Below are positions 47,350 to 60,262 of a stretch of DNA of 64,000 nucleotides, one piece after another; within the stretch, counting starts at the first letter, position 1; every line of letters starts with the position of its first letter. The notes below the pieces were generated by a model. That model ran no database searches. It was not told where the DNA came from and was given only the letters and a program-made list of their open reading frames with translations. A program made the translations under genes and the position numbers. Origin of the DNA: Isoperla grammatica (taxonomy: Eukaryota; Arthropoda; Insecta; Plecoptera; Perlodidae); the NCBI GenBank assembly GCA_945910005.1, contig OX246743.1, positions 43,434,736 through 43,498,735 on the forward strand, read 5' to 3'.

Positions 47350-48010
47350 AAGGTCGTAGGAATATTAACAAAATATAATCAAAGTATTATTGAAAAATAT
47401 TTCATATGACCACCATACCAACTAAGGCCTTCAAACATAATATTGGTAACATTAAAACAATGTATTGTAAAGAAATCTATAATACCGAGTTTTTTAAATT
47501 AACTTTCGCAATTATTCACATATCTTATATATATAGCTGCTTACATGATAAATGTTAAAATTTATTTGTTCCCTTTTCTAGACCAAAGGGCATAGATAGA
47601 ATATAAAAAAATTGCTTGTTTATTTTAGATAAAAAAACAAACAGGTGTAATATTAAGTTTAGTTTAGCTTTAGTTTACTTTAAGGCATTAAATACTACAA
47701 TCAAAATTAATCTTAGTCGATGTTCACTGTATATTAAAAAAAAGGGTAAATTATATGTAAACCTGAACCGCCACAAACCTATATTTATTGGTTCAGGTAT
47801 TTCCGCAGGTACAAGAAAAAAAATCCAAATGTGTAATGTACAAAAAGAGGAAAATAAATAAATAAATAAAAAAAATAAATAAATATCACATATAAAATTA
47901 CATAATTAAATTGGCTAACAACTCAACTTAAGTAGACTCGCGACACTTGTAGCATATTAAGTAGTGTAGCTACCAGTTAGTTCTAGTGGTAGTCGTGAGA
48001 GACCACCACA
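47350..48010. other. AT-rich intergenic DNA
   Basis: Contains an AAAT-type run at 47850-47885; no gene seen. Confidence 0.4.
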
Positions 48011-48054
48011 ATACCTCACTCGATGTCTTTCACTTCTAGTTCCTTGTCTTCGCC

Positions 48055-48135
48055 GACAGAGCGGCTCTTAGGTAGCGCGCGAGACTCCAGTTGGAAGGTC
48101 GCGGTTCTGCGGTCGGATGCGAACCCTGGCGCTCG
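48055..48135 (+). repeat. tRNA-Trp-like pseudo-tRNA or SINE head
   Basis: GGTAGCGCGCGAGACTCCAG followed by TTGGAAGGTCGCGGTTC parallels the D-stem to T-loop region of eukaryotic tRNA-Trp, including the CTCCA anticodon-loop context. The B-box is degraded and acceptor ends do not pair, so it is not a functional tRNA. Confidence 0.4.
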
Positions 48136-48518
48136 GGCTTGGACGCTTCGTGCATTCATCGTTGCGATTAGCTTCGTTGCCAGTACACATGATACCTCGA
48201 TACATATTATTGTGGTCATTTTTGTTTTTTTACACCGGCTAAAACATGTTGTACGGACATAAATGTCGTGTTTTCATGTCCTTACCTTATTTAACTAGCT
48301 AATAACATTTGTCATTGCTCATATTATTTTCCCCAAAACTAACTGTAGATGTACGATCGTGGCCGATTTATTGTACCCATGCAAGCATTCGCTCTTCGTA
48401 TGGTGGAAGACCACTACCAGGATGGAGAATTCCTGTAAGCATTCATTCTTCTAAGTTTAAAAATGTCTGTACTATCCTCCACGTGTTCAATATTGCTTTT
48501 TACTTTCGGTTTGTATTT

Positions 48519-48519
48519 A

Positions 48520-48592
<73 letters not shown>

Positions 48593-48632
48593 TTATTTCC
48601 CTCCCCCCTCCCCTCCACCCCCCCCCCCCCCT
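48519..48632. repeat. ATT microsatellite and C-rich run
   Basis: About 75 bp of (ATT)n followed by CCTCCC and a run of C. The poly-Leu and poly-Tyr frames through it are artefacts. Confidence 0.95.
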
Positions 48633-49187
48633 TACCTTTACTTACAATACAACACAGTAACTCCAGACATTACAAGCAATGTTACGGTACATTGTACCTC
48701 ATTACCAGTGAAGGATGAGGGGTTTCTCCGTTGGAAATTTAATGCGCTAGCTACACAAGCAAAACACACACAAATAATTTCAAAACATAAATTGCTAGCA
48801 AACGAAATTGCAACTCCGTGTGATAGTACAACAAGTAACGTATGGAGGTCTGGCACAGCCGCTTTGTAATAATTGGCAGAAACCTGTGATGTGGTTGTTA
48901 TTGTTCTATTACACGGTTCAATATTGCTTTGAAATGAGACAATTGCGCACTCGGTTCGTTGCACTATAGGTTAGGTATGTAGATATCAATCATTAATAAT
49001 TATCAAATGCTCTCAATTACATTCGATTCAATTAAACGCAAAGTTTAATTGCTGTTTACAGTTGAGTTATGTTGTAGAACGTCTGGCAACAAGGGAAATA
49101 GAAGCCCTTTGATGTAGTCTATAATAATCATGCTCACTTAGGCAGTGGTATGACGTATTACCTAGGACGTTGTTGCATTTTAAGGTT

Positions 49188-49313
49188 GGGGTGCCCCTAG
49201 GTGTAAGGGCTCCCATTGTTGCTATGGATTTGTCTTCTATACGGGAAATAACATGCATTAAACTGTTACCTTCGCAACAACGGGCGCCCCTAGGTGTAGG
49301 AGAAGACTATGAA
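49188..49313. repeat. Foldback family D copy 3, rearranged
   Basis: Holds GTGCCCCTAGGTGTAAGGG and CCCATTGTTGCTATGGATT on the left and CGCAACAACGGGCGCCCC with TAGGTGTAGG and GACTATGAA on the right; the left terminus is lost or inverted. Confidence 0.7.
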
Positions 49314-49319
49314 GGTAAT

Positions 49320-50050
49320 CATAAGAAAACACTTAACCCCCTTTGAACTGGAACAGATCCATTGAAATTACGCCCAAGTAAAATGCAATGTTCATTTATG
49401 ATTGAAAATGGTTTGACTGTACCTTAAACAGATTGAAAAGTGAATGTTTAATTTAATTATCTGTATTTTTTTTAAATTCAAAATTATTTTTTTTTTATGG
49501 GAGTAATTTTCTGAAGTATTTGAATGGAGTTGGCGGCTTCTGTTCCTATGCCCATGCTCATTGTATTTTTACTGATAAAATAAGTATGTTGGACAATCTA
49601 TAGTTACTGTAAGGATCCGCTTACAATTCTTTTGTAAATTCATCATTTAAAAACGTGCAAAGCATTATTATGTGTCAGGTAAATTTAAAACAGTATAATT
49701 AGTCAATTACAAAAAATACTTACAAATACGCGCGTTGGTTCGACTGCCAACATCTGTGAACAAAGAGAAAAGTTAGTTCGGGTGTTATGACCACGTGAAG
49801 GTGAAGTTATCTCTATTTAATACCATGTTAAGAACAATATCAAACAAGAGATAATGGCCCGAATGTTGTCTCATAACAACCTTGTTTCATGTCATCTTTA
49901 CTAAATGGTTGTTATTTTGGAGTCCAATAACATAATACATAATTATGTGTATAAGAATCACAATAGTAATGACTATTAACTCTATTTCAAAATTTGTAAA
50001 TGACATTTTTGTTCTTACAAAGCTAAATTCAGGCTATCGCCCATGTTTAT
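49320..50050. other. AT-rich intergenic DNA
   Basis: No gene seen before the large terminal-inverted-repeat element. Confidence 0.4.
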
Positions 50051-50058
50051 AACCATTC

Positions 50059-50077
50059 ACTACCCACACAGCACACC
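50059..50077 (+). repeat. Left terminal inverted repeat (19 bp)
   Basis: ACTACCCACACAGCACACC; exact inverse of 58054-58072, 8 kb away. Confidence 0.85.
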
Positions 50078-50089
50078 TTTGTCCCATGG

Positions 50090-51440
50090 ACGTCCCTGCG
50101 CCGTCGCGCCGGGACATCGGGACGTCCTACGGACGTTCCGATTTTTCCATCTCAAGTTCCTGCCCGATCCTTAGTTCACCAAATAGTGGATCCGACGGAC
50201 GTCCCGTGCAGGTCCCGTAGGACGTACTCTAGTAGTCCAAAGGACGTCCTCTTTACGTCCCGCCGGAGCATTATTAAATCCTATGCATGTCCTGGTTTGT
50301 CCATTTCATAGCCCTACCAGGTCCATAATAGTAGATCCGACGGACGTCCCGTGCAAGTCCCGTAGGACGTACTCTAGTAATCCAAAGGACGTCCGGTTTA
50401 CGTCCCGCCGGGGCATTGTCCTATCGACGTCCTGCTTTGTCCATTTCAAGTTCCTGCCCGGTCCTTAGTTCACCAAATAGTGGATCCGACGGACGTCCCA
50501 TGCAGGTCCCGTAGGACGTACTCTAGTAATCCAAAGGACGTCCGGTTTAAGTCCCGCCGGGGCATTGTCCTATCGACGTCCTGCTTTGTCCATTTCAAGT
50601 TCCTGCCCGGTCCTTAGTTCACCAAATAGTGGATCCGACGGACGTCCCGTGTAAGTCCCGTAGGATGTACTCTAGAAGTCCAAAGGACGTCCGTTTCACG
50701 TCCCGCCGGGGCATTGTCCTATCGACGTCCTGATTTTTCCATTTCAAGTTCCTGCCCGGTCCTTAGTTCACCAAATAGTGGATCCGACGGACGTCCCATG
50801 CAGGTCGCGTAGGACGTAGTCTAGTAATCCAAAGGACGTCCGTTTAACGTCCCGCCAGGGTATGGTCCTATCGACGTCCTGGTTTGTCCATTTCAAGTTC
50901 ATGCCTGGTCCTTAGTTCACCAAATAGTGGATCCGACGGACGTCCCGTGCAAGTCCCGTAGGATGTACTCTAGTAGTCCAAAGGATGTCCGTTTCACGTC
51001 CCGCCGGGGCATTGTCCTATCGACGTCCTGATTTTTCCATTTCAAGTTCCTGCCTGGTCCTTAGTTCACCAAATAGTGGATCCGACGGACGTCCCGTTCA
51101 GGTCCCGTAGGACGTACTCTAGTAATCCAAAGGACGTCCGGTTTACGTCCCGCCGGGGCATTGTTCTATCGACGTCCATTGATATGTCAATTTTATGTCC
51201 CTACTACGTCATTAGTTCAGTGAATATGGATCCGATGGACGTCCCGTGCAGGTCCCGTATAAGACGTACTCTAGTAGTCTAAAGGACGTCCACCTTACGT
51301 CCCACATGGACATTGTCCTATGGAAGTCCGGATATGTCAATTTTGTCCCTACCAGGTCATTAGTTCAGTGAATATGGATCCGACGGACGTCCCGTGCAGG
51401 TCCCGTATGACGTATGATAGTAGTCGTATCCTTTTTATAC
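50090..51440 (+). repeat. 149-bp subterminal tandem array (about 9 units)
   Basis: The GGATCCGACGG-type anchor (first copy 50188) recurs at 50333, 50482, 50631, 50780, 50929, 51078, 51228 and 51376, i.e. 149 bp apart. Each unit holds several GGACGTCC-like palindromes and GTCCCGTAGGACGTACTCTA. The last two units are more diverged. Confidence 0.92.
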
Positions 51441-51449
51441 CACGGTGGT

Positions 51450-52960
51450 TTTCCGATGCCTTTGATTACTTACTTACTTAGCCCTTACTACCAAAGAAAA
51501 GTTAGTATGTGGGAGAGTAGGAAACGAAAACATGTAACAAAAGTGAAGTTATGCCTCAATCTTTAGAAAAAGTGGACTGGTAAAAAAAGGTAAAACATAT
51601 TGAGCATGAAAATATTGTACATCTGGGCATGTTAAATTCTCTATAACATGCCCAGCTGGCCATGTGCTATAATTATTATACAATTTTATAGCCCTGTAGT
51701 GGAAAAGGACGTCTCGCATGGATTGTAGTACGTTCAAAAGGATATTCTGGTTGCATTCCGTTACACGACCGGGTTCGACCGGAGTTTTCACGTTTGGTCG
51801 CGATGTGATGCTCGGCTGGGAGTGGCAATCCTTTAGTGCAACGAAATACTGAGGCCATAATAGAAGGCAGTGCTTTTAAAATGGTGGAGCCTTGGGTATT
51901 TCCTGTCAATGATAATTTGATACATTATTTACATTTGTGCGCCTCTGTGAGTCGTTAGTGTAGTTATGTATCAATCTTTCATTTGGAAATACTTCACTAC
52001 ACTTGAGTATCCTAAAGTTACCCAAAGAACATTCTACAGCATGTTCAGTTTTATCAGCAATAACCAGCCCAAGCCGTTGGGCTTTTGAGTCGCGACCGAT
52101 GATGACCGGGAAAGCAACGAAACGCTACGAGCCGGGCTTATTGGTCGACCAAAGATGCTTACGGAATACTACGGTAGGGCTGGTCGAGCCCGGCCGACCT
52201 CACGGAATGCAAACTCAATGAATTGAATAATATTTGAATTCAAATAAATTAATTCAAATTAATAAATTTAAATTCAGTATCCTTTGAATGTCCTCTCCGG
52301 TTGAAGGTGGGTTGTTATTTTTAAACGATTCAACGTTATGGAGAATTCACTACAAAATGTTTTATTAAATCATGGTAAAGATATCATAATAGTAATTTCT
52401 GTGACATACAGAAAAGTAATAAAGTAATTTGCACTCGCGAAGAAAACAACAGTTTGTCCATATACAGCGTATTATTACAAATGAAAATGTAGACTTAAAA
52501 CATTCTATCAACATGAAACTAGAAGAATTACAATCATCGTATATCTTTTTCAATTACATCCATTTTTCATTCATGGTGTACATAAAAAATAGCTGGGCGA
52601 CAGTATTTGGTAATCAACTGTAAAAGTGTTATGCTGATTATAGGTTTTCTTTTCAGAGAAATGAATGTTTTACGAATTATGTTAAGTTTATTTATTCTGA
52701 TTGCAGCGGAATGAAGCACTGTAGGCTATAGTTAGATCGTAATCTATGAAATTTAATTAATGTTCATGTTTTTTTAATTGCAAAACGTCGCATTCAATTT
52801 CGACGAAAAATTACGATTGCAAATATTAATATAATTACTCAACCTTAAAAACATTCAATGGCAGATCGTGGTGACGATTTTTTTAAGTATCTACCCCAGT
52901 ACTCGCGTGACGAATTTTACTAAAAATATCCAGCCTACCTTTAAGTTAATTCGTCAATGA
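51450..52960. other. Interior of the TIR element, no gene recognised
   Basis: Contains a perfect 12-bp stem-loop at 51623-51654 (CTGGGCATGTTA with TAACATGCCCAG). Short frames on both strands at 51549-52221 lack recognisable domains. Confidence 0.4.
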
Positions 52961-52967
52961 CAGAATT

Positions 52968-52969
<2 letters not shown>

Positions 52970-53006
<37 letters not shown>

Positions 53007-53008
53007 GC

Positions 53009-53079
<71 letters not shown>

Positions 53080-53082
53080 TAA

Positions 53083-53113
<31 letters not shown>

Positions 53114-53180
53114 TATAATAATAATAACTAATAATAATAATAATAATAACTAATAATGATAATAATAATAATAATAATTT
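52970..53180 (+). repeat. AAC then AAT trinucleotide microsatellite
   Basis: (CAA)n at 52972-53006 passing into (AAT)n with a few interruptions to about 53180. Confidence 0.95.
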
Positions 53181-53199
53181 ATACTAAGAAGAAAAATAA

Positions 53200-56100
53200 G
53201 ATTAGGAATATTATTATTGTAACATCTGCATTCACAGAGTGTTAGTGTAAGTTCAGCAAAACCGAGTATGTTCGTAGTGAACAGACTATCTAGACAATAG
53301 ACATATTGTTCCGCATTTACTTTAATAATAATAAAATAATAATATCATTCATTTATATTGCACTCATTAGTCATTGTGTTACACTTCGGATGAACATGCG
53401 CTGCGATTGCGATAGTTTGAGACTCTCATTTGAAGGGATAAAGAGATAATAAACACTTTGTCAATGACAAGTCACCACTTCACACTTGTCATAAACAAAA
53501 CACTCGACATATTTCACTCCGACCAGACGGAACTAAATCGTATGCTTAGACCGAACTGCATTATCAACATCACGTCTTATAGCCAGTGCGTTTGTTTGTT
53601 ACATGATCACGTTTTACAACCTGGGAGAATTTGTAATTGAAATGAGGATTTTACTTTTAGTAGGCCTTATTAACATTGTTGTATGCATTGGTGTATTGAT
53701 AATGGACAGTCGCTCCAGTACGTGTTGAGCCATGTGCAGCTGTACGTGAACTCGAAGAAGACGTCGATCGGACCAATAGCAGCATCTGCAAAGATAAGAG
53801 AACAATATCGCAAAACCATAAATCTCACTCTTAAAATAAAAAGTGAATGTTATGTATGCCTATGCTATAGGCCTACGAATGTATAGGACTGTGCGAAAAA
53901 AGTTAATAAAATGAGAATGCAATAATGAATTAAAAACATTCAGAAAAACAAAACGATTACTTATGCCACTATTTGAATCATTAGTGTAACATGTAACATC
54001 ACATACATAAATAGAAAATAGTAGGCTATAACAGCTGTAAAATATTAATTTTAGCCAAATTGACCCGATTAAAAACTGCGATTCTATTTCGCGACCGTAG
54101 TCTCACATTTGGCGTGTTTATAAAAGGAACTGACGTACAATTCCTATCCAAAGATAAAACATTCGATCATTAGACATTATGGTTCTGTGTCGCTGGACAG
54201 TCGTTGTTGTTGTCGATTTTGAATTTGCAATATTATTTATTTAAACATATAGGCCTAAAACAGGTATTAAAAATGATAAATGTTATAACAATAATAAATA
54301 TTAAATATAGTCTAGGTAAGGTATACTCTTTTATGTATATTTTGTTCGTCAATTTGCGTTTGTAGTAATAATTGTATCTTTCGACTTTAGTGTGTCAGTG
54401 GTTATATGCGATTCTGTTTCGTCATATTTTGAGTGATAGTGAAATTAATAATTTTCGTGCAGTGTTACATTAAATATACCAAAACTTTGCAATTTATTCC
54501 TATGAACACAGTTGGAAACGAAAAATCCTAATGCATACGTAAGCTGAGCAGGCCCTAAACCATCGTTCATCCGATTTCAACCCAAAAAGGGAAGTTTATT
54601 TTTAAAATCCTCTGTCAGGTAAGGCAAATTGCAAAGGCGCATATCTTATATAAATATACAAAAATATGTAGGCCTACAAGTTATCCAAATAAAGAGGAAG
54701 GGGAAGATTTATCTTAATTTAGACAGTTAACATGTAGGCCTACCTCCTGCTGTTTAGCTGCCCCTGATTGCAACAGGTATAACATAGGCTACAGATTATG
54801 GCTAAATTGCATTGCTGGTTTACAAATGTAATAGGGGAAATGGCCCCTCGCGATCCTCCTGTACATAAAATACTAAAAAATTACTGTATGAGATTGTGTT
54901 CTAATATAAAAATGGCTTGTGTTTTGCAGCTCCCGAAAAAATACAGGTAGGCGGGCAGGACTTGTGTAGGCCAAATTTTTTATCTACGGTATTCATTTTG
55001 TTAATGTCACGCTCAATAGGGCTATAATATAACATGGCGTCGGCACTTCTAGTCGCATTGTGCATGCAAATTTTATTTTTGACATGAAAAACTGTACCCA
55101 GAATTAGAAAAATGTTACATTTGCTAAGTTTCAAGAGGCAGGCCTACATAAATATTTTGGGTACCGGTGTGGCTTGGTGATGGGGGGGGGGGGGGGAGGT
55201 GGAGGCGGTGTTTGTTTAACATTTACTAGATTGTCATTAATTGTATATAGCCTACGAGTAGATACTTGTGTAATGGCAGTACAGCGTTAAAATACATGAA
55301 TAGCAGTCAGTGGTAAACAGAATCAGATAAGTATTAATGATACATCTTCACTATCACAGCGTCTTACTATCGCATGCAGCTTACCTTAGTAAGCACAGAT
55401 AAAACGACATCACTTTTGGTCTTATAGCGAACTAGATGCGCATTGAAACAAATACGAAAACTGAGATCCCACAGCAGGCGCGTAACAACGGATCCTTTGT
55501 ACTCCCACACAGCTGCACACACAACACACAGTTGATACTAGGAGCTGCGATGAATGAGGATTGAGGGTTATGCAGGCCTACACTCACATGCACATACGGA
55601 TAAGCTACCATTCTGTAGGTGGTACTAATATTACATTACATTTTAATATTGTACTTACATTATGTTGCTGGTGTGGCGTGTGCTGTTTGATAGCCTGTAC
55701 GTCGTGGGAAGACATGCCTCATGTTGTATCTTGACGATTCACACTTTCACAATCACTTACACAATAGGCCTACACTGGAACCGAGTGGTACATCTCATTA
55801 CATGTTCGGATTACGCGGAAGACACGTTAGGCTGAAGACTATAGCCAAAATTACATACGCCAACCACATTATTATTGCTCGAATCCTAACGAACACACAA
55901 AATATGATGGAAGTACAGGTTAAAAACGACACACGTTATCAAAACGTTGATTGAAGCTTCTCGCTTAGAGTTCAATTGTAATTATATAACTGTTCGACAC
56001 TAATGACACCGATGAGTGCAAGGAGTCTCTAATATATCTTGCCTGCACAAGTGTATCGCGGTATTAATTGGTTTTGTTGATAAACTTCTTACAGACGCGC

Positions 56101-56560
56101 ACTCGGCACTTGTTTTTAAACACTCCAACTGTCTTTCGCATGTCCCAGCTCGCGAGTCTCGATGCAGGCGGCTGGCGCGTAGTGCGCTGATTGGCTGAAT
56201 GTCCGTGCAAGATAGCCAACACAGTGAGAACTGCCAACTTCTGAGAGCTCACGGCGCAATATTTAAATACATTCCTTAGGGGAAATCACATACAAAATGT
56301 AAATAAGAGATGCATTTCTTTTAAATATTTTTGTTTGGTCAAAGTGAGTCCTTCCTCGTGGTGAGCGGTGCCTGCAAAGAGGGCTCTCGTACAAATCGTT
56401 AAGCATATACCTTCGCTCATTTTCAAATTTCTTTCTCTTTTCTTATTCTCACTCATGGTTTGTGACTAAAAGTCCACCACATGTACACAAAACGCTTCTC
56501 TATTTGAATGAGGAAAAAGTTGGAAAAACTTTGAGTCCAGACTCCAGATGTCCTCATTCC
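53200..56560. other. Interior of the TIR element, AT-rich
   Basis: No gene recognised. Notable is a cluster of AGGCCT sites (53.66-55.77 kb), most within TAGGCCTA/TAGGCCTAC, and a G run near 55182. Confidence 0.4.
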
Positions 56561-56571
56561 ACAACAGTTTT

Positions 56572-56625
56572 AGGTGGTTGTAGCCGGTTGTAAAGCTGCG
56601 CCTCCTATTCCGTAACCCGGATTAG
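56572..56625 (+). repeat. Short dispersed repeat C, copy 2
   Basis: GGTGGTTGTAGCCGGTTGTA, AAGCTGCGCCTCCTATTCCG and TAACC match 35802-35852. Confidence 0.6.
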
Positions 56626-56771
56626 CAGCGGACGGTATCGAGCCAGCGAACTCCCGAAGGTACACTTGGTACACTTTTCTGTCCATACAAAAAATATTCG
56701 GGTAGATCTGGTTTTTGAGCATACTTACTCAAGATGAGCTGGGTTCTTCAACGTTGGTGACTGATTTTCGC

Positions 56772-57910
56772 ATTATTTCATGGAATACGTCCCATTCTCA
56801 ATGACGTACGGACGTCCCCGTCACATCCCGTATTTTGTCAGAGAACGTCCCATTCGCATTTACCTACGGACGTCCCCAGGATATCTTGCATGTTTTAATG
56901 GAGCACGTCCCATTCGCAATGACGTACGGACGTCCCTGTCAGATCCCGTATTTCATTCTGGAGGACGTCCCATTCGCAATGACGTACGGACGTCCCTGTC
57001 AGTTCCCGTATATTTGAATGGCGGATGTCCCATTCGCAAAGACGTACGGACGTCTCTGTTTGAACCCGTATTTCTGCATGGATGATGTCCCATTCGGGAT
57101 GACGCACGGACGTCCCTGTCACATCCCGTATTTCTTAAAAAAGGACGATCCATTTGGAATGACGTACGGACGTCCTTGTCAGATCCCGTATTTCTTAAAA
57201 AAGGATGTCCCATTCGGAATGACGTACGGACGTCCCTGTCAGATCCCGTATTTCTTAAAAAAGGACGTCCCATTCGCAAAAACGTACGGACGTCCCTGTT
57301 TGATCCCGTATTTCGCAATGGATGATGTCCCATTCGCAATAACGTACGGACGTCCCTGTCACATCCCGTATTTTTTAATAAAGGACGTCCCATTCGGGAT
57401 GACGTATGGACGTCCCTGTCAGATCCCGTATTTCTTAAAAAAAGACGTCCCATTGGGGATGACGTACGGACGTCCCTGTCAGATCCCGCATTTCTTCCTA
57501 GAGGACGTCCCATTCGCAAGACGTACGGACGTCCCTGTCAGATCCCGTATTTCTTCCTGGAGGACGTCCCATTCGCAATGACGTACGGACGTCCCTGTAA
57601 GATCCCGTATTTCTTCCTGGAGGACGTCCCATTCGCAATGACGTAAGGACGTCCCTGTCAGTACCCGTATATTTGAATGGTGGACGTCCCATTCGCAAAG
57701 ACGTACGGACGTCCCTGTTTGATCCCGTATTTCTCAATGGATGATGTCCCATTCGCAATGACGTACGGACGTCCCTGTCACATCCCGTATTTTTTAATAA
57801 AGGACGTCCCATTCGCAATAACGTACGGACGTCCCTGTCTGATCCCGTATATTTCAATGGTGGACGTCCTATACGCAATGTCCCACAAACGTCCATGTCA
57901 CAGCCGATAT
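56772..57910 (+). repeat. 60-bp subterminal tandem array (about 19 units)
   Basis: GACGTACGGACGTCC recurs every 60 bp (56921, 56981, 57041, and so on to 57820), alternating with GGACGTCCCATTCG. Because the period is divisible by 3 and units lack stops in several frames, both strands show 130-190-codon frames; these are artefacts. Unit sequence differs from the left array but shares the GACGTC core. Confidence 0.93.
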
Positions 57911-58053
57911 ATTTAGTTTAGAACGTACTTCTTACATTGTCCTACGGACGTCCATTGGACTTTCTGAAAATGTTGCAACATCCAGTGGAGTGAAATAGGA
58001 CGTCCCGTACAGGACGTCCATTACGGGACTACCTGTGGACATCCATTCCTTAT

Positions 58054-58072
58054 GGTGTGCTGTGTGGGTAGT
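58054..58072 (-). repeat. Right terminal inverted repeat (19 bp)
   Basis: GGTGTGCTGTGTGGGTAGT, inverse of the left end. Confidence 0.85.
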
Positions 58073-58079
58073 TAACTTG

Positions 58080-59480
58080 TAACATTAACATAGAAAGAAA
58101 CAGCTCTCATTAAAATGCGCTAAATGTATTAAAAAGGTTGAGAATATAATATAAAAACAAAATATTAACACAGTTACGTCGTTTTGCTCGCCAGGTCAAT
58201 GACTTTGACACCGATAAACAACAACTTGGTTAAATCCCCTCCACGTGTTCCACTAATAACAAAAGACAAACGTCTACGGTGCAGCTATGACCTCGGGGTT
58301 CCACCAAAGACATTGGTAGACGCGTGCGACGACTTCAAAGCACTCGGAGCTCTCGTTCAAAGAAGTCAAGTATTATGTTTATATATTTCTGTTGAAAATG
58401 AAATGAGCTAATTAGAGGGTGGGAGGGGGGGGGGGGGTTCCTCTCAAAGGGGCGAACATCTACGCATGGCAGTGGTGGGAGGACGACAAATGTTGTTAGC
58501 GAAACCTCGCACGTGCGTTAAATAAAAACAGGACATTTGAACAAAATAAGGACATTGATTCGACGAACAAGGAAACATCCCCTCTTTAGGAAAGACATAT
58601 CACAATATCCTTATCTCGGACCTTTCATATCAGTTTTGAATATTTTTTATAATAATACATATCTATAATAAAATAAAACGGAATTTAAAACACTATGTAA
58701 CAAAAACTGAGGATTGAACGTACAAAACCTGAACATATAAAATAAACTATAATATAATAGCAAGTAAATACATAAAACACAAATGTTAACTCGAATGAAG
58801 CAGTGACACAAACCTAACAAGGTGGTGTACGTGTAACCGTGAATTGACTACTACTAACCTAAATCTAGTTTCATCTCGTTCTCAGCATGCGGTATTGTAG
58901 TGATACTATCGGCCGTCTGTTGGCATGCGTTGTCAGGGCACATTCCAAGCCAGGCTAGTCTACTCCACGCAGCAACAGAAGAACGAGCAGGTACTGGGCA
59001 ATCCCCCGGTGAATTCCGTTGAAATAGACCGCGTGGAGCGACCGTGTCTTCTGAGAACGATACAACTGTGACGACAGCACGCTGCTTGATACGTCGAGTT
59101 GACTATACCTATTATTAGGTTCTTTGTAATCGTATATTTTATAAAGAACGCAAGCGAACACGGATCATAAGTAAAGTGGGGGGGGGGGAGGGGGAGGGTC
59201 TCGAATCCACGCCCTGTGTTAATTACGATTACAAACAGGGTTCGAATTCACCCCTCGCGCCCGTTTGCCAAAAGTAAAATAAATCAATACTTTAGCCAAA
59301 CAAGTTTTCCGGATGTTTCACTTTTATTCAAACAAACATGAATGAAGCATTGCAAAATGCGAGCCCTACTTATCACTAAGTACTGACGGTGATAACAATT
59401 AATCCAGATAATTACTACATCTGGGTCAAAACAGTATAAGAACTAAGTAGATTCTTCAATTTAACCTCTTATAGGTTGTA
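58080..59480. other. Intergenic DNA
   Basis: No gene seen; G runs at about 58420-58437 and 59178-59190. Confidence 0.4.
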
Positions 59481-59503
59481 AATATTTTGTAATGTTGATA
59501 CAT

Positions 59504-59575
59504 ATGTTTCTTGTTGTTTACGGCTCTATTATTGCAACCGTGCTATTCGAGATGATGAGGTGAACGAAGGACAAC
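59504..59575 (-). repeat. SINE family S copy 2 (body only)
   Basis: ATGTTTCTTGTTGTTTACGG, TCTATTATTGCAACC, CTATTCGAGATGATGA and GAAGGACAA run in the same order as 35147-35236; the tRNA-like head is not recognisable. Confidence 0.55.
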
Positions 59576-59708
59576 ACAACAATGCACAACATGCTAAAGG
59601 CAATATATAATAGTAAACAGGGATTTAATCTGTGACGCGTAAACGCAAGTTGGGAATTGCGCTGAATTCTATTTCAGCTCAATCCCAGTCTCACTATCTT
59701 GTAAATCG

Positions 59709-59890
59709 GAGCCTGGATTAATTCACAAGAGGTTCTAAGTTAAACCAAAGTAAATATGAACCTCTTGTGAATCCAGGCTCAAATCCGAATACAAATTTTT
59801 ATAGCATAATATTGGTGTTCATCGTACCTTTGTTCCCAACAGGAGTTAGTTACTACGACCTGGGCCATGGATTCACAAGAGGTCCAAACT
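59709..59890. repeat. Inverted-repeat element, family B copies 2 and 3
   Basis: 59709-59780 is a small foldback (GAGCCTGGATTAATTCACAA with GAGGTTC mirrored by GAACCTCTTGTGAATCCAGG). 59815-59890 is a further fragment with CCTGGGCCATGGATTCACAA plus an internal match to 35650-35700 (TTGTTCC, AGTTAGT). Confidence 0.6.
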
Positions 59891-60084
59891 TAGACTCATT
59901 GTTACAGCTTTATTTGTATAATTTATCTATAATTTGTAATGTTGTGTGCTACGTACGGTATAGGGAGGGCATAAAAATTATGTTCAAAATATTATGTACA
60001 AGAAATGAGAACTATAATGAATTGGTCTTATGATAGTAATAAATAAATTCATAAATAAATACATACATAAACAATTTATAAATA

Positions 60085-60200
60085 AATAAATGAATGAATG
60101 AATGAATGAATGAATGAATGAATGAATGAATGAATGAATGAATGAATGAATGAATGAATGAATGAATGAACGAATTAATGAATCAATGAATGAATGAAGC
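60085..60200 (+). repeat. (TGAA)n microsatellite
   Basis: About 25 copies of AATG/TGAA with slight degeneration at both ends. Confidence 0.95.
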
Positions 60201-60262
60201 AACTGACTAAATGAATAACTGTATAAACGGGCGGAACGTGTCTGTACAGCTAGGCCACGACA

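Larger units (their letters stand above)
50059..58072. mobile_element. Putative 8-kb TIR DNA transposon with subterminal GACGTC arrays
   Basis: Perfect 19-bp terminal inverted repeats ACTACCCACACAGCACACC at 50059-50077 and (inverted) 58054-58072. Each is followed inward by a related TGGACGTCC or TGGATGTCC motif and then by a tandem array (149-bp units on the left, 60-bp units on the right), both dense in GGACGTCC/GACGTC. The left end reads CACTACCC, recalling CACTA/EnSpm termini, but the right end is TAGTT rather than TAGTG and no clear target-site duplication is visible, so superfamily is open. The interior (51.45-56.77 kb) has no recognisable transposase; it may be non-autonomous, decayed or filled by other insertions. 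Intervening DNA is AT-rich with an AAC/AAT microsatellite. Confidence 0.65.

Noticed and set aside
48309..48869. 186-codon ORF with poly-Leu
   Set aside because: Driven by the ATT microsatellite; the hydrophobic stretch is not a real membrane segment.
50283..51282. Short ORFs in the 149-bp array
   Set aside because: Repeat artefacts; the unit is not a multiple of 3 and frames end within one or two units.
56780..57916. ORFs up to 188 codons on both strands with VPFAMTYGRPC and GRPPLRNTGSDRDV repeats
   Set aside because: Translations of the 60-bp transposon subterminal array; open on both strands because the unit lacks stops and is divisible by 3.
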